Shown: positions 47,059 through 59,000 of the stretch, one piece after another | Position numbering within the stretch: the first letter of the stretch is position 1 | How the letters are laid out: each line of letters opens with the position of its first letter | Assembly: GCA_036850595.1 (NCBI GenBank) | Contig: CM072168.1 | Location: 19,958,936-20,022,935 of the forward strand | Length of the DNA: 64,000 bases | Direction: 5' to 3' | Source: Rhyacichthys aspro | Lineage: Eukaryota; Chordata; Actinopteri; Gobiiformes; Rhyacichthyidae | Position numbers and translations under genes: made by a program | Notes under the pieces: generated by a model | What the model saw: only the letters and a program-made list of their open reading frames with translations | The model's database searches: none | Told to the model about the DNA's origin: nothing

Positions 47059-50000
47059 TCAGGTGTCCTGGAACGGCAGGTGGTAGCAGCCCGGGCTGTC
47101 GTCGTCCGGAGACCAGAACGAGGACGGTCTTTTGTGGTGGAGCTCTCTCCGGACGCAGCGAGGACAGGGCTGAGCTTTCTGTCGACACTCGGCGTGAAAC
47201 ACGGCGCCACAGCTGTCGCATCTGAACGGAGCATCGGGGGGAAAGAAGTTTTAGGTCATTATTGAATGATTGAGGGGAGATTTGTCCAAAGCAAGATTCA
47301 CAAGAGTTTCAGACTGATTATCTCTGTGGTGCGTTATGGCTGAACAAGTCTGCTACGATTATAAACATTAAATATCCATCATATTCATCATTTTATTCTG
47401 CATTTCTATGAATCCTTATGTACGTAAGTTGAGCAGTGACCAGTCCATTGGCCGCTTACTCACTTATGTCCAGTTTAATCTGTCATTGGTCTACATTTAT
47501 TCATTTATTTGTAAATCTGTCCATCGTGTCTGGTCTCTTGTAAATGAGTTTAAAAGAAATTGTTACGTATTTTCATCGCCAGTTTCTGTTTTTTTTTTCT
47601 TTTTCAATTCTCCCATTAAAAGCTCAATTCTCTGATTACTGTTTGAATAGGTTAAACTTTTCTTCTGCTTTCCTCAGTTTCATCAGGATCCCCGTCATTA
47701 CTGATTCAAACTCTGTGTAACTGGTAAAATGACATTAATAAAATGGTTCTTCAGACTCTGCATTAGTAAACCTATGTTTCTAGATGCAATTTTAACATAA
47801 TATGAAGTGTGAGAGTATCTACGCTCTGTGCTGCAGTGAGTCTCTGTTCCAGTTAAGTACAGTACACAGCGCTGTTATCAGTCAACACTTAACACTCCCG
47901 TCTGTAGTGGTAAAACACGTCTCAACATGGCCGCCGCGTCGTGTCTCATTGAACAGACAGTAGCTCTCGAGACGTGACACTTCTAGGAAAATCGTTATCA
48001 GCAGCTGTCGCTCACTTTGAGACTCGAGGCTCTGGACTGTGTCACAGGAAAACCCCCTCCCCAGTCCTGACACTGAGGGTCTCATACCAACCTCTGTCAT
48101 CGACGAGAAAGTGTCCAGGACAAGAGAGTGTCCCATAACATCTGAAACTGTCACTAGAGACACATTATTAACATTAACTAACCCCTGACATCAACTACGT
48201 ACAAGCACAGTCCTATATTAACGCTCCAGTCCCTGATTTTCTTTTCTTGTCCCTGTCTCAGACTCCACTCTCCTCCAAAATCAGCCTAGGGACCTCTCCT
48301 GCTTCTCTTTTATTAAAAAAATAAAACCAGACCAGTTTTTCCTCCAAAATACTAATCCATTTGACCAAACTGAAGTTTAGAGTTTAGCGTTAGCTTAGCT
48401 GTGACTTCAGCGTCAGGACGACAATTATCTCCTCCTCGTTAAACATTACGTGATTGAATTGACAGTATTTATCTGTGTTTTACGTTGCCTCCCTTTTCTC
48501 TGTTGATGCTTTTCTTTTTTCAGCTGTTTCTCTGTTAAAAGACATATTCAGCTGAAAATACACTTTATCTGCAGCTATTAAACTTCCTGGAAAGTCATGT
48601 GACAAGTATCGACCAATGGAAGCGCTCCTTTTTCCAGCATGTGATTTTTTTTTCTGTTTTCTGTTCCTGAATAGAGGTTCTGATCTATTACAATCCCTTA
48701 GAATAAACAGTAGATGGATCATACAAAACTTTTTTTACACAAATTACTGCTTTTACAATAAACTATTTGTTGATTAAGATATCAGCTACAGTCTGTTTAA
48801 ACCAAAGACATTAGTGCCAACACTGTTTGTTAAGACCTCAGCCCAAATTAAAGGAATATTAACTTAAATACAAACATAGTGAGCGTTAATAAAAGTAATG
48901 ATTCAACACTGGTTCAGAAGCTGTTGTGTTAAAATACCTTTTGGTGGTGTTCTCCTGAAAAGGGTAAAGGACCTGTCCGTTTTGGCAGAGCTCACAGATG
49001 AAGCCTTTCTCTCGACACAAGCTGCAGCTGAACACGTGCGAGCTGGCGAACTTGATCACTTTGGCCAAAAAGGGCGCCAGTTTACCGTCAATCACCTGAA
49101 GAAGAAGAACAACACAGATATAACCACACCGCTGCAGCTCATTCTGTTTCTACTCGAGCTAATGATGGAAAAACCAAAAAGACACGCTGCTAAATGGACA
49201 ATTGTGCTTTAAGAGATTACGGATGGTTTCTGGAAAAGAGTAAAGTCATTTAAATTACACAAGTTAACACAAATTTCCTATACATTTCATTTTCCTTTAC
49301 ATTTCCTATAAAGTGAATGTATTAATGCACTTTAAGTTACTGTATTCTATAAAGCTTCCTCATTTATTTTTAAGTTGTTGATGTCCAATCTGGCTGTCAT
49401 TGTGACTCAGTTTTGAGTCTGAACAATCCAAAATTAATACTTTTCAATGTAAAAGTTGAAGTAAAATGATTCAAAATATAGTTAATTACCTTCTGTTAAA
49501 TTGAAGAGTCAGTTTTTATTCAAAGTTAACAAGTTTAGCGATTAATTACAGCCAGATTTGCGATAACTTAGTTCATTTTTGAATCGATTCACATCAATAT
49601 AACCCCTTGAGCAGTGAAGGAGTCAATCATCATCATTTACAGCTCAGCCTTCAGTAAAAGTCCAACAAAAGACTACATCACGTAAAAACCCAAAGCAGAG
49701 AGGAAGTAAATGCATTGGATGGCGATGCTTGGTCAGTTTCTTTCAGCGCTGATGGTGGGCTCTAGCGGCAGGGGGCTTGGACACTGGAGTCAATGGACAG
49801 TAAGGAAACTCTAGCCTCTTTGTGAAATTAATAAAGTCATATGAGCGGATATGATTCGGTCTGAGAGCATTTGAGATTTGAGAGAGAGAGTGGAGCAGAA
49901 AGTACCAGAAGGAGACCCACGTAGACAATGTACAAGAGAGAGATCTTGAGAGAGCGAGGGCTGGTATTCAGATACAAGTGGTTCCACCTGGCAGAGCTCG

Positions 50001-53000
50001 GAGTCTGGACCTCCCAATTATAGCCTCCTTCATGCTGTTTGTTACACGACAAGGATGTGGGACCAAGAGAAGGAGCCACACACAGAGAAACAGCACCGCG
50101 ATGTTCGGCTGGAGGCGACGGAGCGGGTTTAGACGGAGATGTTGGACTATAAACGTGCATCGTGGGATAATTGTACAACAGATCGACCTTCTCCTCTAAA
50201 TAAAACTGGATCTTCCCTCAGTTTTGGGCGTAAAATGAAATCAACATTATTAGTGGTAGATGCAAATGTGGCCGAGATAAATGAGTATTTCTACTTTATA
50301 TTAGACCATATTACCATAAACCATATAAACCATATTAGATCAGTCCTCCTTCTTCTATAAAACTACAACGTAAACTAGGCCTGCAATATATAGGACTATA
50401 CTGGAAAAAATACACAATGTAGTATTTTCAATGTTGCAATAACAATATGACCTGCAGGATTTGAATGCTATCTGACATAGTTCATTTAAAACCTGTTCAA
50501 ACCAACTAAAACATGTTCAAATCTGACTAAAACCTATTCAAATCCAACTAAACCTCCTCAAATCCAACTAAAACCTCTTCAAATCCAACTAAAACCTCTT
50601 CAAATCCAACTAAACCTGCTCAAATCCAACTAAAACCTCTTCAAATCCAACTAAAACCTCTTCAAATCCAACTAAACCTGCTCAAATCCAACTAAAACCT
50701 GTTCAAATCCAACTAACCTTGACTAAAATTGGTTCAAATCATGTTCAAATCTGACTAAAACCTCTTCAAATCCAACTAAACTTGCTCAAATCCAACTAAA
50801 ACTTGTTAAAATCCAACTAAAACTGGTTCAAATCCATCTAATACTTGTTCAAATCCAACTAAAACATGTTCAAATCTGACTAAAACCTCTTCAAATCCAA
50901 CTAAAATGTGTTGAAATCTATCTAAAACTTGTTCCAAACCAACTAAAACCTCTTCAAATCCAACTAACCTTGCTCAAATCCAACTAAACTTGCTCAAATC
51001 CAACTAAAACTGGTTAAAATCCATCTAATACTTGTTCAAATCCAACTAAAACATGTTCAAATCTCACTAAAACCTCTTCAAATCCAACTAAACTTGCTCA
51101 AATCCAACTAAAACTGGTTCAAATCCAAATAAAACAGGTTCAAATCCAAATAAAACTGGTTCAAATCCATCTAATACTTGTTCAAATCCAACTAAAACAT
51201 GTTCAAATCTCACTAAAACCTCTTCAAATCCAACTAACCTTGTTCATATCCAACTAAAATGTGTTCAAATCCAACTAAAATTGGTTCAGATCATGTTCAA
51301 ATCTGACTAAAACCTCTTCATATCCAACTAAACTTGCTCAAATCCAACTAAAACTTGTTCAAATCCAACTAAAACTAAAGATGTTGTCATTTGGTGTGAT
51401 TCCTGCTCCATTATTTACTGTATGTCACATTATTGGTGTTTTTCCTTCCTCTACTTTTTAGAAAACTTGAATCCGGTACCATTTTCTTTTTAATTTCGCC
51501 TGAACCGTATAAGAACACTAAAGACTTCACGGGACTATTTTCAGGGCCCTGATCAAGCCTCGCTGTCTAACGCTCACTGAGCCCCATCCACATGACGAAT
51601 GGCTCCGCTGACGGGGCCCGACAGCCGCGGTAATTAGAGCCCTGTGTAATTGGACTGGGCACAATCAGAATCAAACGGCTGGCGGTCCAGAGCGGGACGG
51701 CTGCTGCTCCGTGAACGGGACGCCAGAAGATAAATGCACACGAGGGACGCAAGTAAATGAACAGAGAGAAATAGGACGAAATTTAATCTAGTGGTGCGTA
51801 TATTCAGGCTTCCACATGTCTCAGTAAACAAGACGTATGACTGTGAATTGTTTTTTTTTCAGTCTAGTACTCACTCAAAACACTAATTGTAGATGTTTTT
51901 CTAAAAATGTTGTCTGCTTTTATGTTTTTGCAGTGAGAGAATGAAGAAGCAATGTTAGCATGGCAAGTCATAAACAAAAATTGCCCGTGGTGAAGTGTTT
52001 TCAGGAGACAAGACATGTGTAGAGTCACTAACATGTTCAAATCCAACTAAAACCTGTTCACATCCGTTTAAAACCCATTCAAATCCAACTAAAACCTGTT
52101 CACATCCCTCTAAAATGTGTTCAAATCCAACTAAACTTGAAAAAATCCATTTAAAACCCATTCAAATCCAACAAAAAGATGTTTAAATCCATCTAAAATC
52201 TTTTCACATCCCTCTAAAACGTGTTCAAATGCAACTAAACTTGAAAAAATCCATTTAAAATCCATTCAAATCCAACTAAAAAATCTTAAAATCCATCTAA
52301 AAACCTGTTCACATCCCTCTAAAACCTGTTCAAGTCCAACTAAAACCTGTTCAAATTAACCTAAAGCCTGTTCACATTCATCTAAAATCTGCTCAAATCA
52401 TCGTCATACACAAAAAATGCCGTAGTGAGGTGTTTTCGGGGGTCTCTGAAAAGACTAACGCTGTAGAACTTACTTTAACCACTGCATTTTGTTGCTTTTT
52501 TATGAGATTTCAAATTATTGCATGAATTACAAATGCGTGAATTTGTTCGGCCTTGTTAATAAAGTATTCGGGCAGTGACTTAAAATTAGTTAAACTGTTT
52601 GTATTTCCCCAAAAGCACTTAAAACTCTTTAAAAAAAAATCTAGACACATGTTTGTAATAATCTCTGCGTATTTAACAAAGAATAGACAAAAGAAAAACA
52701 TAAAAAATGGCACCAAAATGACCATAGCAACAACTAAAGACAAAAGTCACCATTAAAAATTGATTTACTTGTCTTTTGAAAGTCCCCAGATAAAAAAATG
52801 GTACAAACTATCTGGATTAAACTTGTATAAACTAATAATTACTCTGCATTTACTCTGTCTGTATCCTCCACACATCAGCCCTTCCTCAGACTCCTCCTCC
52901 TCTTTTAGCTGAGCCTCTTCCCTGCTCCACAGTCTTTGTGCCACAAAAGCAGCTAATCCCCTAAAACTGCTGTTTAACAGCCGCCGGCCTGGCCTCCTCT

Positions 53001-56000
53001 GGGTCTCACACGAGCAGCTCAGGGAACTACAGCCGGGTGGATCAGGCCCAGCAGGTCGACGACACGCTCTGCTCAAACACAAACTACTCTATTATGCATT
53101 AGTCGTTATTGTTGAGAGTGGGATATTCTTTCTCTAAACTCAATAAAGAAGCCTTATTACCTCATATTGTGCTGTTGCTGCCAAAAATGTACCCAATTCA
53201 TTACAGTTTTCCAATTCAGAGCCTTGTTCAAAAGACGAGGAAGTACGTAAAGTCAAAAATAAAAACTGAAAACAGCGATAAAGCCGTACATTTATAATTT
53301 CATGTTAAATTTCATGTATTTTATTATTTATTCGCAATAAACACTAACAAACTAATTTCTTTTCATTGTCCTGAAAACTTAAATTGGCCTCAGGATTTTT
53401 AGCCCGTTTTCAGTATTTTCTTGGAAAAGGCAACAGGGCACTTCATGTTGTGTTGTTGAAGAAGCGTCTTTTGTGCATCTTTTTTCCGTTTATCCAGGGC
53501 TAAGCGAGGATACCCAAACTCCCCCTCTCCCTAGACACTTTCTGAGGAAAACTGAGGCGCTGACATCACTGCAGAAGCTGCCGTTCCATCAGTTAATGTC
53601 CTGAGGATCCAGGTGTATGTAGAGGCAAAAACTCAGGTCTCCAAGAACTTTAATGAGGCCATGGAGGAGGAATCAGTCAGTGAGATTCTGGCAGTGTTTG
53701 ACAGAGTGGATGGAGAGCTGTTGACATGGACATTGTTCCACCGACACACCTTCCTTCCTAGTATTAAATGTACAGATCCAACAGAAACTCAAACTGCTTT
53801 ATTTTCAGCAGCTGAGCAGATCTGTGTCAATGTGGCTCTCTATTAGTAAATGTTTTACGACAGTTTAATCTACAATTGTCTCTATAAACTCAATCAAAAG
53901 CTCCTTATTGCACAGAAAAGACCAGTGCAATGTGGCCTTAAACAAACACATACGGTTAGAACAAAACCATGTGGCTCCTGTTCGAGGGCGGCCACGGTTT
54001 GTTGAATTTTAAAGCTCCGTCCCGGGTCTAACCGAGGAGAGTTTCGCCTGCGCTGACCTCAGAACAGGAACAAAAAAAGCCACATTGATTAAGAGCGTCA
54101 TTTTATTCAGGGCTGAATCAAAGAAACAAGCTTGTTAATATGGAAAACCAATTAAGAGCCAGAGTGGTGAAGAGGAGAAAGGAGGGAGGACGGGTGAGAG
54201 GGGACGGGGCAGGGCCTATCCAACAGGACTATTGTTAAAGTTTGTCCTAAATGGTCAGTTTATGAGTAAGTCACAGTGTTTAGTAGAAAAAGAGACGGAC
54301 TCGCACATGTTTGAGAGCGAGTGTGTGAGGCCAGCGGGACGTTAGGGAGAAAAGAGGGATGTCACGCTTTGTTTTCCTGCCTGTTGATTCTGAATGTGAC
54401 CAATTAGTGAAGCAGAGAGAGACGCAGAGTGTGGGAGTTAGACGGGGGGAGGACGAGGAGGACGAGGAGGGGGTCTTTCACCGTGAGAGGCCGAGAGGAA
54501 TGAAAAAAAAAAAAGAAAAAACCAGGCAGGATACAACATAATGAACAAAAAGACAAACAAAAGAACTTTTCAGTGGTTCGGTGGCTCTGCTGTGACCTCC
54601 CCCTCAGCTCCGTCCCACAGAGACACAGCACTGCACCAAAACCTCTACAAAACGACATACTTTTATTTAATAAGCACATCTGACTCATTATTAGTATTTA
54701 GTCATAATCAACTCAAATAGGGACTGTGCATTCTTAATAGGATTCATCTGTCTCTGCTACAACTAAGTTTAATAGTTAATAAAACCCAATACGTTTCCAC
54801 CCTGTCATCTCTATTACCTCACCTTAATGCTGCACTTTCACTTTATTACATTGCAGCCAGTGATGCTACTATATATTTTTTTTTAGAATTTATTCACGTT
54901 GGTCTTTTTTCTGTTATAGTATATTGTATTTATTTATTTATTTACAATTTTATTTGCTGCATTTTAGATCAATGAGAAGCCAAACAAGTAAGAAAGTAAA
55001 AACTAAGCACATAATAATTGATATTTCATGTGAAAATCAAAAAGTTTGGTGTCATTGGAGCGTTGGTGGTTCATCTGGTAGAGTGCATACCATTTACTTG
55101 GGAGACCAGGGTTTGATTCCAGCTTGGGTCATATGTCTAATGTCGTTCTCCTCATTCTCACCTTGTTTAAAGGCAAAAAGCCCCAGAAAATCTCTAAAAA
55201 AAATTGGTATTTCGTCTTAAAAAGATATTAGCGGTTTCAAAAATGATATCCTTTTGACCAGAAGTATTTCGTTCTGTTTCGATTATGTTTTGCCTTGTCC
55301 CGTAAGGTGCAGTGATGGGACAACTCAACATGAAACACAATAATACACTCACATTTGTGTTTATTTATGCAAATTAGCCATGCGCTTTTCGTTCAGATTT
55401 TCACTTTTACCGCTACCTTTTGTTTTGGGTTTTTTTTTGTCCAATTGTGCTCATCTTTTTGCTCTGTCACTTGTGGAGCATAAATGTCACACAAAGCCGA
55501 CCGAGAGGAGATATATTTGGGAGAAATTCACAGCTACATCACGAGACAGAACATAAAAGATCCTAAAACAACACAGAGATGATCCCCAAAGGTTTCAAAC
55601 TCCTAAATTTGGAGTGTAGTAGTAGTGTTGCTTCTTTTTGTGTCGTTACCTGCTGCAGATCGGCCAAAGAGTAGAGGTGAATGTGCTGGAGCAGGTATTC
55701 CCGGGGCGAGATCCTGAAAAAGACACAAACCATTTAGAGATCTTTGTGAAGCTTCTTAATTCAAAATACTTGCCAAATATTAGATATAAAGTAATTTGTC
55801 AGGGGATTTTTCTCACTGCTTTTGTTACCCTCGACAGGTTCAGACTCGTTAATGTTAAATATGAACAGAGATTACATTGCATAGTTTTATTTGAGCTTTT
55901 CTCTGACTAATGTTTAACCACTAGCCTTTTGAGAGTCACGCTAATAATAACATTAATGCCGAGCGGGTAACATTCCTGCTCACAAACCCTTTCACCAAAC

Positions 56001-59000
56001 AAACAGAGCGAGGGAGCCGCTCCTATCACACGGTGAAGATGGATGGCTCCGCGTTAAACCCCGTCTGAGCCGCGATGAGTGTCACTCCGGGTTTGTGAGC
56101 GATCCAGACGCCTCGCTGTGAAAGGCCGCGCTGATAAACGACTACGACGCTTGGAAAGTTACCAATAGCTGCGCCGAGACATTTTTAATACCACACACGG
56201 GAGCAGACTGGTGGTAAACGGTACCCAGATGACACTAAAGTGGCTCCGAGGAGAGTTTAATAAAAAATCACACTCATTCATTTAAAAAAAACTCCAGGAA
56301 ACAAAAGTTTATGAGCATTTAATGGCAAAAAGACACCTGCTTCGTAAACATTGATGTCTAACAAGTGCAAATAGGCCAAGATCTGATGAGAATGGCTGAT
56401 ATTTAAAACTCTTGCGTTAAAAATTTGTGTAGAAAATGACTAAAGGTCTGTCTCTTGGAGCTAATACACATTTTGTTCTCCTTGCTTCAGTAAAAAAGAC
56501 CTTCTGTATCTCCATTCACCCATGACTCCTACTGGGACTAAACAAAAGAACATGAATAAATAAATAAATGATGTCTACAAATTCAAATTCAAATCAATCT
56601 TCTCATTTAATCTTGAATCTTCTGTTTTTGTGAGACATTCATCATATTTAAAAACTCAGATGTGTTGCCAATAATAAAGAAGAAGAATCTTGGAGTGTAG
56701 TGATGAGAAACATAAAGAAGAAGAATAAAGAATATACGGTTTCCCTTTTAGTTCTCTGCTTGATAAACATTAAATTCATAGACAACAACCAAACTTGTAA
56801 AACAACATCAAAAAATGAAGGTAAAACAAACGAGGGAATTGGGTCATACATGGTTTGGTCTTTTATGTTAACAAATGAAGTGGTGTTTGTAAATTCTATT
56901 CTTCAAATGTAATAAATTAGAGATATTAAGGTGGAAACCAACGCTCTCTGGTGGGAAATAAATGTCTCCGTGTGTTATGAGTCTATCCCTGATCCGGACA
57001 GACTTAAAATCTGATTACAACAGCGCATTACAACACTTCTGGATTAGCTCTGATTCTATTTTCTCAGTGATTTCTCCACACGCCTTTCATTAAGTGTGTT
57101 TTTAGTCACTGTACACAGGGAGGGTCCTGTTGGGAAAGCAGTCCTGCAGATATATATAAACGCAGGGTTCTTACACCTTCTCTAAGTTCAAATTCCAGCA
57201 CTTTTCAAGCACTTTCAAGGTGTGTTTTCATGTTTTTCAAGCATCTTACTGCAGTAAATTACATGTTGACATATACTGAATGTACTTTTTCTCATTTAAA
57301 TCCATTGTGGCATAAAAAGACTTTGTTTAAATTGTTGAACACTTCAGAAATGAACTTGTGTGATCAAAAAGATGTGGTTTTCTGTACGTTTCTAAGAAGA
57401 TTATGAATTATTAAAGCAACACAATCAGAATTTTAAGCACTTTATCCAAAATTCAAGGACTTTTACAAAAAAAGACTTTGTTTAAATTGTTGAATACTTC
57501 AGAAATGAACTTGTGTGATCAAAAAGATGTTATTTTCTGTACGTTTCTAAGAAGATTATGAATTATTAAAGCAACACAATCAGAATTTTAAGCACTTTCA
57601 AGCACTTTATCCAAAATTCAAGGACTTTTACAACCTTGAAAACACTAGATTAAAAAGTATGTTCTGTTTAGTTCTCATGAATGTAAAGACAGACAAATTC
57701 AGTCAAAAGCAAAGATGTTGCACAATAAAAACTCACATTTCTCACACACTCACAAAAGTGGTTTATCAATTTTTATCTTCATCAGCATTAGCAGTAAACA
57801 AAAGAGGATGATTGAGAAATATGAGATAATCAGGCTCCAAACTTAATGTTTTTGGGTCTGAATGGAGACTTGTCTACGAGTAATAATGTGTTTAAATTAC
57901 TATAAACTCTTACAAATTTACAATAAATCGAATAATGACAAATGAAAAAAGGCAAAAGGCGGAGCATCTACTGACAACGTTCACACATTAGAGGTACTCG
58001 AACCGGTCACATCTTAAGTTGAAATTTAAGTGATCACATTGCGTTCATAATTTAGTTTTATTTAAATATCCAGGATTATTTTCTGGTCACAATTAATCCT
58101 GAAGCTTTTCTCAGACCGAACCTGGACGGACTGGTCTCGTGACTTTGACTTTTGTGACTCAGATTCCAATAATAATGACTCGACTTTTGATGACTCGGAC
58201 AAAGCGTAATACCCTGACTGACCCCTGATATTAATATAAAAGCCCTTCTTCTGAAACACGCACAACGCCGAAGTCTGAGTTCTGTATTTTCTTCTTTGCC
58301 GAGCGTTCTCTGGTATGCATCTCCGTGAAAAAGACGGATGATCGGAGGAAGGTTTTAGCGCCACGGGCTTCATTAATCCTGCAGTGTTTAGAAGAGACGG
58401 GGCACTGGCCGACGTTCTCTAATGGGACGAACGTAAACACAGGACGCAATGATGCTAAGCTGCTACGAGGAGCGCAGAGATGAAGAGTGGACTTTTAGGA
58501 AGCAGCAGTACTCCCCTAAACTCCGATTAAAGATTACAGCAGGAAATTAAAACGTAACCAGTGATATGCTTTATTTTAAATTAGATACAGGGCTCTGTTT
58601 GATGGGATATTTTTAAAATGACACAGGTAATAGTACACTAAGGACCCTATGTGAGAGAATAGTGCATTTAACATTACAAACTGCACTTAAACCAGGAAAT
58701 CCACTCGCTGCAGTCTTTTTTCTCTGCTTATAAATAGTACTTATTAACCTGAGCAATGTAGCTGCTAATAATTGACCACCGGCTTTTATTTTCAACATCA
58801 GTGGTTCTTAAACTCTTCTTTCTTCTGCTCCTTTACTTATAATAATACCTAGATTCCTATTTGAATATTATGAATTGACTTCAAACAGATATTGGTGTTA
58901 TTTTATCAAAAAATATGTCAGAATACTGCCACAAAGGGACCCGTACCACAGTTTGAGAACCATTACAACATTTTAATTTCCTTATTTCTATCTATCTAGT

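Larger units (their letters stand above)
49096..55649 (-). other. plekhm3: plekhm3 intron with repeats and motif-rich islands
   Basis: No further plekhm3 exon was seen. It holds two 21-bp-unit arrays (50480-51375 and 52030-52400), GC-rich islands (51540-51730 and about 54000-54170), a possible gene fragment (53613-53846) and a SINE (55055-55205). A GC-moderate stretch at 49750-50160 has only chance ORFs. Confidence 0.5.

Noticed and set aside
46961..47265. ORFs of 83-90 codons on both strands around the last plekhm3 exon
   Set aside because: Alternate-frame shadows; the true frame is fixed by the zinc-domain cysteines and by exon phase.
52765..53082. 105-codon minus-strand ORF
   Set aside because: Arginine/serine-rich translation of a GC-rich island; other frames are equally open and it does not fit plekhm3 phases.
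55057..55130. Possible tRNA gene
   Set aside because: It has A- and B-box-like sequences but no convincing acceptor stem, and it shares a tail with another copy, so it is a tRNA-derived SINE.
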